A stretch of DNA of 64,000 bases from positions 186,001 to 250,000 of the forward strand of contig NZ_CXPG01000012.1 of NCBI RefSeq assembly GCF_001403735.1, written 5' to 3'. Shown piece after piece: positions 17,324 to 25,226 of the stretch (positions are counted from its first letter, which is position 1; each line of letters starts with the position of its first letter). A program made the translations under genes and the position numbers. This DNA is from Jannaschia rubra (GTDB taxonomy: Bacteria; Pseudomonadota; Alphaproteobacteria; Rhodobacterales; Rhodobacteraceae). The notes below the pieces were generated by a model. That model did no database searches and was not told where the DNA came from. It saw nothing but the letters and a program-made list of their open reading frames with translations.

Positions 17324-18733
17324 TCAGGCCGACTCGGCCAGGCGGACCCGGTTGCGCCCGTCGTCCTTGGCGGAATAGAGCGCGCGGTCCACGCGGGCAA
17401 GAACCTCCGCTCCCGCGTCGTCGGCGTCGCGCAGCATCGCGGCCCCCAGCGACAACGTCACCGACAGTGTCCCGCCCCCCGGCAGCGGAACGGCCATGGC
17501 CTCCACCGCCGCGCGCAGCCGCTCGGCCACGGTGCGCACCTGCGCCAGGTCGGCATCGGGCAGGATGGCGAGGAACTCCTCGCCGCCGATGCGCGCCACC
17601 AGGTCCTCGGCCCGCAGGCTGTCGCGCAACACCTGTGCCACGCGCGCGAGGACGGCGTCGCCGACGGGATGGCCGTGGGTGTCGTTCACGCGCTTGAAAT
17701 GGTCGATGTCCATCAGCAAAACGCCCGCCCGGATGCCCTGCGCCCGGCAGCGGGTGGCCACCATGTCAAGATGGTGCAGGCCATAGCGGCGGTTGTGCAG
17801 ACCCGTCAGCGGATCGAACATCGCCATCTTAAGACCCGAGTCGATGGTGTCGCGCATCTTGTCGGCCCGCCGCTTGCGGGCAAGCTGGGTGCGGATCCGC
17901 ATGGCGATCTCGGCCACCGGGAAGGGGTGATAGCTGACGTCGGCCGCGCCGAGATCCAGCGCGGTGGCCGCACGTTCGCTGTCGCCCTGCGGCAGCAGCA
18001 CGATGAAAGCGGAATGGCGCGTCGCATTGCGCGAACGAAGCTCCGACATCAGGCGCAGGCCCTCGTTGCGGGTGCCCAGATCGGCGTCGATCAGGAACAG
18101 GTCGGGCGCGTTCGCCTCGGTCAGGGCCAGCGCCACGTCGCGGCCGATGATCGACACGGCTTCGCGGAACAGCGGGCGCAGGCGGTCGCGGTGGATCGGC
18201 AACCACTTGGCATCGGGCCCGCCGATCATCGCGATGCGCCCTTCGGCGAGGGCGGGATGGGCGGCGAAGGCGGCCTGCCCCACCGAATCGGACATGCCGG
18301 GAATGGCGTTGTGCGCCATTTCCAGCATCTCGCCGCCGCGGGCATGGAAGTCCCGCTCCTCCTCCCGCGTTCGCAGCAGGGACCGGACCCGCGCCAGCAG
18401 GGCCACTTCGTCCACGGGCTTCGACAGAAAATCGTCGGCGCCGGCCGACAGGCCCTCCATCCGCGCGTCGATGTCGTCGGAGGCAGTCACGAGGATCACG
18501 GGGATGGTGGCCGTCGCCGGGTCGGCGCGCAGCCGGCGACAGGCCTCGGCCCCCGTCATGCCGGGCATCATCATGTCCATGATGACGATGTCGATGCCCC
18601 CGCCGGCGGCGATCTCCAGCGCCTCGGCCCCGCTGGAGGCGGGCACGACGGCATAGCGCGCGGCTGACAGCTTGACCTTCATCACGATCCTGTTCGTGGC
18701 GACGTCATCGACAATGAGGATGCGGCCGGTCAT
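17324..18733 (-). CDS. pleD: PleD-type diguanylate cyclase (REC-REC-GGDEF)
   Basis: 469 residues: receiver domain 1 (about 3-118, phospho-acceptor in DIVIMDMMMPG), a degenerate second receiver (about 150-285), then a GGDEF domain. The active site is GGEEF at 383-387, and an inhibitory-site RAED lies at 374-377, the correct five residues before it, so product inhibition by c-di-GMP is expected. PleD makes c-di-GMP at the pole and controls motility-to-attachment transitions in Caulobacter. The neighbour across the divergent 105-base gap is DUF3572, an arrangement common in Rhodobacterales. ATG 18733. Confidence 0.94.
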   Translation of the reverse strand: MTGRILIVDDVATNRIVMKVKLSAARYAVVPASSGAEALEIAAGGGIDIVIMDMMMPGMTGAEACRRLRADPATATIPVILVTASDDIDARMEGLSAGADDFLSKPVDEVALLARVRSLLRTREEERDFHARGGEMLEMAHNAIPGMSDSVGQAAFAAHPALAEGRIAMIGGPDAKWLPIHRDRLRPLFREAVSIIGRDVALALTEANAPDLFLIDADLGTRNEGLRLMSELRSRNATRHSAFIVLLPQGDSERAATALDLGAADVSYHPFPVAEIAMRIRTQLARKRRADKMRDTIDSGLKMAMFDPLTGLHNRRYGLHHLDMVATRCRAQGIRAGVLLMDIDHFKRVNDTHGHPVGDAVLARVAQVLRDSLRAEDLVARIGGEEFLAILPDADLAQVRTVAERLRAAVEAMAVPLPGGGTLSVTLSLGAAMLRDADDAGAEVLARVDRALYSAKDDGRNRVRLAESA

Positions 18734-18838
18734 GGCTGGGGTTCTCGCATGGATTCAGGACTTCGTCAGAAACATTATGATTGGATTAAAGTTAACAAAA
18801 GGTTTCCAACGTGGCGCGAATGCAACGGAGGGCAGCCG

Positions 18839-19114
18839 ATGAAGCAGGATGACGCCGAGGTGATCGCGCTCAACGCGCTGGCCTGGATCGCCGGGGCCGA
18901 CCTTCTGGACACCTTCCAGAGCAGCACGGGCGTCGACCGCGACACCATCCGGCAGGCGGCGCAGGACCCGGAGCTCCTGGGCGCCGTCCTCGACTTCGTG
19001 ATGATGGACGACGATTGGGTGCAGGGCGTCTGCCGCGCGCAATCCCTGCGCCACGAGACGTTCCTCGCGGCCCGCGCCGCCCTGCCCGGCGGTCAGTCGC
19101 CGCACTGGACCTGA
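18839..19114 (+). CDS. DUF3572 protein
   Basis: 91 residues starting MKQDDAEVIALNALAWIAG, an all-helical acidic protein of the DUF3572 family, function unknown, restricted mainly to alphaproteobacteria. ATG 18839 is set by GGAGGGCAGCCG immediately upstream; the frame is open to 18749 but the extra residues do not match the family. The intergenic region to pleD contains the AT-rich stretch GATTAAAGTTAACAAAAGG, a likely promoter area for one or both genes. Confidence 0.9.
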   Translation: MKQDDAEVIALNALAWIAGADLLDTFQSSTGVDRDTIRQAAQDPELLGAVLDFVMMDDDWVQGVCRAQSLRHETFLAARAALPGGQSPHWT

Positions 19115-19120
19115 CCCGCC

Positions 19121-20950
19121 TCAGTCCTCGATCCACCAGACGTCGGGCTGGAACCCGATGAAGTCGCCGTAGATCGGCAAACGGTCCGCGGGGTATTTCA
19201 GGTCGGCCCGATGCGCGATCCAGCTGACCGGGTTGTGCCAGACCGGGATGACATAGCGTCCCGCGGTCAACACCCGGTCGAGCGCCTTGACCGCGGCGGT
19301 GTAGTCCTCCTGGCTTTCGGCCGACAGCATGGCGTCGATCATCGCGCCGATGGCCGGATCGTCGGCCCCCATCCAGTTGCGGCTGCCCGGCTGGTCCACG
19401 CCATCGGGGCCCCAGTAGGCCAGCTGCTCGTTGCCGGGCGACAGCGACAGGCCGCGCGTGAACCAGGTCATGTCGAAGTCATAGGAATTCATGCGCTCGG
19501 TGTATTGCGCGCTGTCGATGGCCACGGCGCGCGCGTCGATGCCCAGCCGCTTCAACGCCTCGACGTAGATGTCCACGATCGTCTGCACTTCGGACGACCC
19601 GGTCTGCATCAGGATCTCGAAGGTGACGGGACCGGTGTCCCCCATCAGCACGCCGTTCTCGACGGTGTATCCGGCCTCGGCAAGCAGCTTCGCGGCCGTC
19701 CGAAGCCCGCGTCGGTTCGACAGCTTGCCGTCGCTTTCGGGCAGGGAATACCCCTCCAGCGTGCCGGGCAGCAGGTCCGCGGAAAGCGGCTCCAGCAACT
19801 CGGCCACCCGCCCCTCCGCGGGCCCATGGTCCATGGCCAGCGGCGAATTGGCGTAATAGCTGGTGATGCGTGGCTGGGCACCCGCGTTGACGACGTTGTT
19901 GACGTATTCGAAGTTGAACGCCTGGATCAGCGCCTCGCGCACGCGCCAGTCGTCGAAGAACGGCCGGCGTGTGTTCATCACCAGGCCCGTCATTCCCGTG
20001 GGCCGCTGATGCGGGATCTCGGACAGGACGACCTCACCCGACCGCACGGCCGGAAAATCGTAGTCGCGTGCCCAAGCGGTCGCGTTCGTCTCGCGCATGG
20101 ACGACAGCTCGCCCGCCTTGAACGCCTCGAAATGGGCGGTGGCGTCGCCGAAGAATTCCATGCGGATGGTGTCGATCACGTTGGTTCCGCGCCGGAACGG
20201 CAGGTCCGCTCCCCAATAGTCCGGGTCGCGCTCCAGAACCACCGACCGTCCCGGATCGACATCCGTCACGACGTAGGGCGCGCTGGTGACGGGGATGTTC
20301 GACAGGCCCGACCGGAAGAACGCCGCCTCGTCATCCGCGTATTGCGCGGCCTTCATGATCGGGCGCAGGCCCAGCGTCATCAGAAGTTCCCGGTCCGGGG
20401 CGTGGATGGTGAACCGTATGCCGCGCTCTCCCACCGGCTCGACATCCTTCACCTTGGCGAAGGCGGGACGATAGCGGCCGTTGGCGCCCTGCTGCCCCAG
20501 GATGTTCCAGGACCAGATCACGTCGTCCACCGTGACCGGCGTGCCGTCCGAAAACCGCGCCTCTGGATTCAGGGTGAAGGTGATCTGCGTGTTGTCGTCG
20601 CTGACCTCCACGCTTTCCGCCAGCAGGCCATAGAGCGTGAAGGGTTCGTCATAGGCCCGACCCAACAGCGATTCATAGGCCAGGAAGCGCAGCTGCCAGG
20701 GAGTGTTTCCCTGCAGGATGTGGGGATTGAGGCTGTCGAAGGTGCCTACCTGCCCGTCCGAGAACGTGCCCCCCACCGGCGCGTCGGGGTTCGCCTGCGG
20801 CAGATGCTCGTAATCGGCAGGCAGTGCAGGCTCGCCGTAAAGCGCGATGCCATGGGTTGCGGCCGACACCGGAAGGGCGATTCCCGCCGTTGCCAGAACG
20901 GCCAAAATCACGACAGCGTGATGGCGAATTTGGGTGAAACGGTTGCTCAT
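19121..20950 (-). CDS. Extracellular solute-binding protein family 5 (YejA-like)
   Basis: 609 residues from ATG 20950. A Sec signal peptide (hydrophobic VVILAVLATAGIALPVSAA) precedes HGIALYGEPALPADYEHLP and NPDAPVGGTFSD, the opening typical of YejA, the binding protein of the YejABEF oligopeptide/microcin C importer. The body follows the family 5 layout (SFTLNPEARFSDGTPVT-like strand, CxxG-less). AGGA lies five bases before the chosen ATG; an ATG one codon upstream is too close to it. No yejB, E or F genes are adjacent, so this is an orphan binding protein. Acts in the periplasm; substrate presumably peptides. Confidence 0.9.
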   Translation of the reverse strand: MSNRFTQIRHHAVVILAVLATAGIALPVSAATHGIALYGEPALPADYEHLPQANPDAPVGGTFSDGQVGTFDSLNPHILQGNTPWQLRFLAYESLLGRAYDEPFTLYGLLAESVEVSDDNTQITFTLNPEARFSDGTPVTVDDVIWSWNILGQQGANGRYRPAFAKVKDVEPVGERGIRFTIHAPDRELLMTLGLRPIMKAAQYADDEAAFFRSGLSNIPVTSAPYVVTDVDPGRSVVLERDPDYWGADLPFRRGTNVIDTIRMEFFGDATAHFEAFKAGELSSMRETNATAWARDYDFPAVRSGEVVLSEIPHQRPTGMTGLVMNTRRPFFDDWRVREALIQAFNFEYVNNVVNAGAQPRITSYYANSPLAMDHGPAEGRVAELLEPLSADLLPGTLEGYSLPESDGKLSNRRGLRTAAKLLAEAGYTVENGVLMGDTGPVTFEILMQTGSSEVQTIVDIYVEALKRLGIDARAVAIDSAQYTERMNSYDFDMTWFTRGLSLSPGNEQLAYWGPDGVDQPGSRNWMGADDPAIGAMIDAMLSAESQEDYTAAVKALDRVLTAGRYVIPVWHNPVSWIAHRADLKYPADRLPIYGDFIGFQPDVWWIED

Positions 20951-21030
20951 CATATTCCTGTCTGCCGGTAACATCCTGTTGATCTTGACGTTTATCCGAA
21001 ACATTTCGCACCCGCCGCAAAAAGTTTCCC

Positions 21031-21059
21031 TTGGACTTTGTGGCATGAGGGTCTATAAC
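21031..21059 (+). promoter_or_regulatory. Sigma70-like promoter for a small transcript
   Basis: TTGGAC at 21031-21036 and TATAAC at 21054-21059 are separated by exactly 17 bases. Both hexamers match consensus at four or five positions. Expected start is about 21066. A terminator ends 77 bases further on, and no ORF of normal size lies between, so the promoter most likely drives a small RNA or the leader of bdhA. Confidence 0.65.
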
Positions 21060-21065
21060 AGGGGT

Positions 21066-21142
21066 ACTGCTCGATAGGTTTCTTGCCTGTATGAAACCTG
21101 CCTCAATGACTTGACGCCCGCCTTGTGCGGGCGTTTTTTTTG
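21066..21142 (+). ncRNA. Candidate small RNA (about 77 nt)
   Basis: Bounded by the promoter at 21031-21059 and a perfect intrinsic terminator at 21114-21142. Inside, AGGTTTC (21077-21083) pairs with GAAACCT (21093-21099) to give a first hairpin with a ten-base loop; then a short single-stranded linker precedes the terminator hairpin. That layout is standard for bacterial trans-acting sRNAs. A seven-codon ORF (MKPASMT) at about 21091-21114 ends against the terminator, so a leader-peptide attenuator for bdhA (starts 21315) is the main alternative. I do not recognise a named family. Confidence 0.55.
21114..21142 (+). terminator. Intrinsic terminator, perfect 8-bp stem
   Basis: ACGCCCGC (21114-21121), loop CTTGT, GCGGGCGT (21127-21134), then an uninterrupted T run. 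No annotated plus-strand gene ends upstream, which is why a short transcript is proposed. Confidence 0.9.
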
Positions 21143-21314
21143 GGGCAGATCGACGACTTCAATGTGTTTTCGATGTGCCTTTTCGGTAGCCCGCGCGCAA
21201 GTCCGTCGCGGCATCCGGGGACCGATTGGCCGGTCACCGCCGCCGAAGACGCTTTCCTTCGCGGGTCCGGGGGCTAAGGTGCGGCCGGACACGGAACATC
21301 GGGGAAAAGCCATC

Positions 21315-22088
21315 ATGTCAGTCAAGGAAAAGACCGCCGTCATCACCGGATCGAACTCCGGCATCGGGCTCGGTATCGCGCACAGCCTCGCGCGCGGGGG
21401 CATGAACGTCGTCCTCAACTCCTTCACCGACCGCGAGGAGGATTATTCCCTGGCGGCCGACATGGCCCGCGAACACGGCGTCGATGTCCGCTACATCAAG
21501 GCGGACCTGTCGAACAGGGACGAGGCGCGCGCGCTGATCGAACAGGCCGGCACCTGCGACGTGCTCGTCAACAATGCAGGCATCCAGCATGTCGCCGCCA
21601 TCGACGAGTTTCCGACCGACAAGTGGAACGCGATCATCGCGATCAACCTGACCTCCGCCTTCCATACCACCGCCGTGGCCCTGCCGATGATGCGCAAGGC
21701 GGAATGGGGCCGGGTCATCAACATCGCCTCGGCGCACGGCCTGACCGCGAGCCCCTACAAATCGGCCTATGTCGCCGCCAAGCACGGCATCGTCGGCCTG
21801 ACCAAGGTCGTGGCGCTCGAGACGGCACAAGAACCCATTACCGCCAATGCCATCTGCCCCGGCTACGTCATGACCCCCATCGTTGAGGCGCAGATCCCCG
21901 ACACGATGGAGAAATACGACATGGACCGGGAGACGGTGATCCGCGACGTCCTGCTCTCGCGCCAGCCATCCAAGGAATTCGCCACCACGGACCAGTTGGG
22001 AGGCACCGCGCTGTTCCTCTGCTCCGAACACGCCGAGCAGATCACCGGCACCACGATCAGTGTCGATGGCGGCTGGACGGCGCTGTGA
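21315..22088 (+). CDS. bdhA: 3-hydroxybutyrate dehydrogenase
   Basis: 257 residues, a classical short-chain dehydrogenase. Cofactor motif TGSNSGIGLG at 11-20, NNAG at 86-89, catalytic Ser139, Tyr152 and Lys156 (YVAAK). The C-terminal half (DMDRETVIRDVLLSRQPSKEF) is typical of D-3-hydroxybutyrate dehydrogenase, which converts 3-hydroxybutyrate and acetoacetate with NAD+ in polyhydroxybutyrate turnover. ATG 21315 follows GGGGAAAAG. The patatin gene begins seven bases after the stop and is presumably co-transcribed. A terminator-bearing leader lies upstream. Confidence 0.94.
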   Translation: MSVKEKTAVITGSNSGIGLGIAHSLARGGMNVVLNSFTDREEDYSLAADMAREHGVDVRYIKADLSNRDEARALIEQAGTCDVLVNNAGIQHVAAIDEFPTDKWNAIIAINLTSAFHTTAVALPMMRKAEWGRVINIASAHGLTASPYKSAYVAAKHGIVGLTKVVALETAQEPITANAICPGYVMTPIVEAQIPDTMEKYDMDRETVIRDVLLSRQPSKEFATTDQLGGTALFLCSEHAEQITGTTISVDGGWTAL

Positions 22089-22095
22089 CGACCCG

Positions 22096-23109
22096 ATGAC
22101 ACGCCACCGGATCAACCTGGCGCTTCAGGGCGGCGGCGCGCATGGCGCCTTCACCTGGGGCGCGCTCGACCGCATCCTCTCGGACGACCGGCTTGAAATC
22201 GCGGCCATCTCGGGCACCAGCGCGGGCGCGCTCAACGGGGCGGCGGTCAAATGCGGACTGGCTCGCGGATCGTCGGCCCTGGCGCGCGAGGCGCTGGAAG
22301 CGCTCTGGACCGACATCGGCGCCATCACGGACGAACGGCTGGATCCCTGGCTTCGGTCGTTCTCGCCCCTGGCCGTCAGCCAGTTCGTCGAGATGTCGCC
22401 CGGCTATACGTTCATCGACGGCTTCACCCGCGCGGTGTCCCCCTACATCACCGGGGGTATCGGCGAGAACGCTCTCGCGCGCATCGTGGACAGGATGGAC
22501 ATGGCGCTGATCTGTTCGCCCGACGGGCCCGACCTCCACGTCTGCGCGACCAATGTGCGGACCGGAAAGATCAAGCTGTTTACCCGCGATGCGATATCGG
22601 TCGCCTCCCTTCTCGCCTCCGCCTGCCTGCCCACGCTGTTCCCGGCGGTCGAAATCGACGGCGAACACTACTGGGATGGCGGATATACCGGCAATCCGGC
22701 GCTGTTTCCGCTGTTCGACCGGGCGTTGCCCCGCGACATCCTGATCGTGAACATCAACCCGCTGGAGCGTCCGGAGCTTCCGATCACCGCCCGCGATATC
22801 CAGAACCGCATCAACGAGATCAGCTTCAACACCTCGCTGTTCCGCGAGCTCCGCGCCATCGAGTTCGTCCAGCGCCTCGTGCGGAACGGCATCGTTCCCG
22901 AAGGCGCGATGAAGGACGTGCTGGTCCACATGATCTCGGACGACCCATTGATGCGGCAGCTTTCGGTCGCCACCAAATCCATCGCCAATCCCGTCGTGAT
23001 GCATCAGCTTCGGCTTGCCGGCCACGCCGCCGCCGACACCTTCCTGGACCGCGATTTCGACCGGATCGGCACCAACTCGACCATCGACCTGGCCGAGATG
23101 TTCAACTGA
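22096..23109 (+). CDS. Patatin-like phospholipase / serine hydrolase
   Basis: 337 residues. Oxyanion loop GGGAHGAF at 12-19, nucleophile elbow GTSAG at 40-44 (Ser42) and catalytic DGG at 194-196 (Asp194) form a complete Ser-Asp dyad. Patatins hydrolyse acyl esters of lipids. It follows bdhA by seven bases, a pairing seen in Rhodobacterales, which suggests a role with polyhydroxybutyrate granules or membrane-lipid recycling (inference). No signal peptide, so cytoplasmic or membrane-peripheral. Confidence 0.92.
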   Translation: MTRHRINLALQGGGAHGAFTWGALDRILSDDRLEIAAISGTSAGALNGAAVKCGLARGSSALAREALEALWTDIGAITDERLDPWLRSFSPLAVSQFVEMSPGYTFIDGFTRAVSPYITGGIGENALARIVDRMDMALICSPDGPDLHVCATNVRTGKIKLFTRDAISVASLLASACLPTLFPAVEIDGEHYWDGGYTGNPALFPLFDRALPRDILIVNINPLERPELPITARDIQNRINEISFNTSLFRELRAIEFVQRLVRNGIVPEGAMKDVLVHMISDDPLMRQLSVATKSIANPVVMHQLRLAGHAAADTFLDRDFDRIGTNSTIDLAEMFN

Positions 23110-23176
23110 CGCGCCTGCCCGGCGGAACCCGCGCATCGCCGCCCGCGTTTTCCCCCGCAACCACCGGAGGACGGAC

Positions 23177-23524
23177 ATGAGCCGCAAGGATTTCGCCGAA
23201 GACTGGGTTCCCTACCGCGACGCGCTGCTGACGCGGTATCCGAAACTGACGGAAAAGGACCTGCAGGACGCCGACGGATCGTCCGCCGAACTGGCCCGCC
23301 TGATCGGCGCGCATCAGGGCATCACCGCAGGCGAGGCGCAGCAGGAACTGCACGAATTCCTGTCCGGTCCCATGCCTGCCGACGCCTACGCCGACCCCAC
23401 GCACGACAATGCCGCGGTGATGGACAGCGGCGATTACGTCCCCGCGGGCGAGGATCCGCTGGCAGACGACCGCCGTTTCGGAGACGACAACGAGGTCGAG
23501 AACCCCGTGGGGCGCGACCGATGA
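23177..23524 (+). CDS. Conserved hypothetical acidic protein
   Basis: 115 residues with a helical N-terminal half (DFAEDWVPYRDALLTRYPKL, then helices over 30-60) and a highly acidic, Asp/Gly-rich, probably disordered tail. The first part is faintly like CsbD-type stress proteins, but I cannot assign the family. GGAGG precedes ATG 23177. Its TGA overlaps the ATG of the following lipoprotein (ATGA at 23521-23524), so the two are coupled. Confidence 0.72.
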   Translation: MSRKDFAEDWVPYRDALLTRYPKLTEKDLQDADGSSAELARLIGAHQGITAGEAQQELHEFLSGPMPADAYADPTHDNAAVMDSGDYVPAGEDPLADDRRFGDDNEVENPVGRDR

Positions 23525-23898
23525 GCCGCCGCATCGCCCGCAGGCTCGCCGCATTGGCGCTCGTTGCCGTTCCCATTGCCGGCTGCGCCGAGGCGCCCGC
23601 CCTCAACCTGACGGCCGGCCTGCCCGAAGGGCTGTGGTACGAGGCGCCGAACACCGTTCCCCCCGGCGATGGCCGGATGCGGATCGTCACGGCCGGCAGC
23701 GTCGCCGCCGCGCTGACCCCGAACCAGTGGTGGCATTATTCCCGCGCCTACGACCGTCACCTGGCGCAGCTGACGCTGCGCGGCCAGAACGTGATCGCCG
23801 CTCGGCCAACGGCGCAGCGTTACGCGATGGCGGACCTGATGCGGCGCTACCCCTCGCTCGCCGTGCCCGGTTTCGTGCTGGATCCGATCGAATACTGA
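23521..23898 (+). CDS. Putative lipoprotein
   Basis: 125 residues. Arg-rich start, hydrophobic segment and lipobox PIAGC with Cys22 indicate a lipoprotein signal peptide (residues 1-21). The mature part is unremarkable (NQWWHYSRAYDRHLAQL helix) and I do not recognise the family. Coupled to the previous gene by a 4-base overlap. A 9-bp hairpin follows the stop. Confidence 0.7.
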   Translation: MSRRIARRLAALALVAVPIAGCAEAPALNLTAGLPEGLWYEAPNTVPPGDGRMRIVTAGSVAAALTPNQWWHYSRAYDRHLAQLTLRGQNVIAARPTAQRYAMADLMRRYPSLAVPGFVLDPIEY

Positions 23899-23900
23899 CC

Positions 23901-23924
23901 GTGGCGCGGCCGACCCCGCGCCAC
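23901..23924 (+). terminator. GC hairpin after lipoprotein gene, no T tract
   Basis: GTGGCGCGG (23901-23909) pairs perfectly with CCGCGCCAC (23916-23924) around a six-base loop, starting two bases after the stop codon. No T run follows, so it may be a weak terminator or an mRNA 3'-stabilising element. Confidence 0.35.
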
Positions 23925-24028
23925 TGGCGGACAGGCAACAGACGACGATCCGGTCGCTCCCCGGCCGGGCCGTTGACTGCCACCTGCCCCGTGATAACGT
24001 CGCTTCGACCACAACCGAGGACGATGCG

Positions 24029-24274
24029 ATGAAACGATCTCTCCTCATCCTGCCGCTGCTGGCGGCCTGCGCCCTGCCCACGGCGAACGGCCCCGTGCCG
24101 GACCCGCAGGCCTATGCCATCACCGATGCGCCGATCCCCTTTGCCGTCGGCCGGCTGCTGCCGCGCGGCATCACCGAACGCGACGTGCGCGTGGCCGAAA
24201 ACTGCTACGGCTATGCCTATCAGGGGCAGATCTATCCGGTACTGATCCCCCGCGGGACGCAGTACTGCCTCTGA
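24029..24274 (+). CDS. Small putative lipoprotein
   Basis: 81 residues. MKRSLLILPLLAAC gives a minimal lipoprotein signal with Cys14 as the lipidation site. The mature part contains VRVAENCYGYAYQGQIYPVL and a C-terminal Cys that could form a disulfide with the internal one. Start ATG 24029 follows GAGGACG. Family not recognised; periplasm-facing, membrane-anchored. Its stop is six bases from the convergent dehydrogenase gene. Confidence 0.7.
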   Translation: MKRSLLILPLLAACALPTANGPVPDPQAYAITDAPIPFAVGRLLPRGITERDVRVAENCYGYAYQGQIYPVLIPRGTQYCL

Positions 24275-24280
24275 CACCCC

Positions 24281-25153
24281 TCAGCCCAGGGCCTTCAGCC
24301 GCGCGATGAGGGCCGAGGTATCCCAGCGGGCGCCACCCATGGCCTGCACATCCTTGTAATACTGGTCGATCAGGGCCGTCCCCGGCAGGGGCGCGCCGAT
24401 GTTCTCGGCCTCCGCCAGACAGATCGCCAGGTCCTTGCGCATCCAGTCCACCGCGAACCCGTGCTCGAACTCGCCGTCGAGCATGGTCTCGTGACGGTTG
24501 ACCATCTGCCACGACCCGGCCGCGCCGCCCTGGATCACGTCGACCACCGCGCGCCCGTCCAGCCCGGCCTTTTGTGCGAACAGCAAGCCTTCGGACAGGC
24601 CCTGCACCAGGCCCGCGATGCAGATCTGGTTGACCATCTTCGTCAGTTGCCCCGCGCCCACCTCGCCCATGCGGCGCGACAGCTTGGCATAGGCCTCCAT
24701 CACCGGCTCGGCCCGGTCGTAATCCTCCTGCGCGCCGCCGCACATGATGACGAGTTGCCCGTTCTCGGCCCCCGCCTGTCCGCCGCTGACCGGCGCGTCG
24801 ACCCAGGCGATGCCCTTCTCCGCCGCCGCCTCCGCCAGCTCCCGCGTGACTTCGGCCGACACCGTGGTGTGATCGACGAACAGCGACCCCCGCGCCATTC
24901 CGGCGAAGGCCCCGTCCTCGCCCAGACAGACGGCCCGCAGGTCGTCGTCGTTACCCACGCAGGCCATCACGATGTCGCGACCCTCCGCCGCCGCGCGCGG
25001 GGTGTCGGCGGATGCGCCGCCGTTCGCCTCGACCCAGGCCTTCGCCTTGGCCCCGCTCCGGTTGTAGACGCAGACGTCGTGGCCCGCCTTGGCCAGATGC
25101 CCCGCCATCGGCGCACCCATCACACCCATCCCCAAAAACGCGACGTTCGCCAT
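24281..25153 (-). CDS. NAD(P)-dependent beta-hydroxyacid dehydrogenase (3-hydroxyisobutyrate dehydrogenase family)
   Basis: 290 residues. Rossmann motif GMGVMGAPMAGHL at 8-20, substrate loop DAPVSGGQAGAENG at 119-132 and catalytic Lys172 in GQLTKMVNQ define the 3-hydroxyisobutyrate / tartronate-semialdehyde / 6-phosphogluconate-like family. It oxidises a small beta-hydroxy acid with NAD(P)+; which one cannot be told. ATG 25153 gives the standard length. No other valine-degradation gene is adjacent. Confidence 0.92.
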   Translation of the reverse strand: MANVAFLGMGVMGAPMAGHLAKAGHDVCVYNRSGAKAKAWVEANGGASADTPRAAAEGRDIVMACVGNDDDLRAVCLGEDGAFAGMARGSLFVDHTTVSAEVTRELAEAAAEKGIAWVDAPVSGGQAGAENGQLVIMCGGAQEDYDRAEPVMEAYAKLSRRMGEVGAGQLTKMVNQICIAGLVQGLSEGLLFAQKAGLDGRAVVDVIQGGAAGSWQMVNRHETMLDGEFEHGFAVDWMRKDLAICLAEAENIGAPLPGTALIDQYYKDVQAMGGARWDTSALIARLKALG

Positions 25154-25226
25154 GACGACCTCCCTTTGCATCCAAGCTTCCCCGGGGTTAGAGCGGCCCC
25201 GGCCAACCGGGTCAACAGGGGGAAAC

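Noticed and set aside
17009-18667. Plus-strand open frame of 552 codons
   Set aside because: Antisense to pleD, whose receiver and GGDEF motifs are unambiguous.
18781-18804. CtrA site between pleD and DUF3572 (GGATTAAAGTTAAC)
   Set aside because: The two TTAA elements are only two bases apart; an N7-spaced reading has two mismatches.
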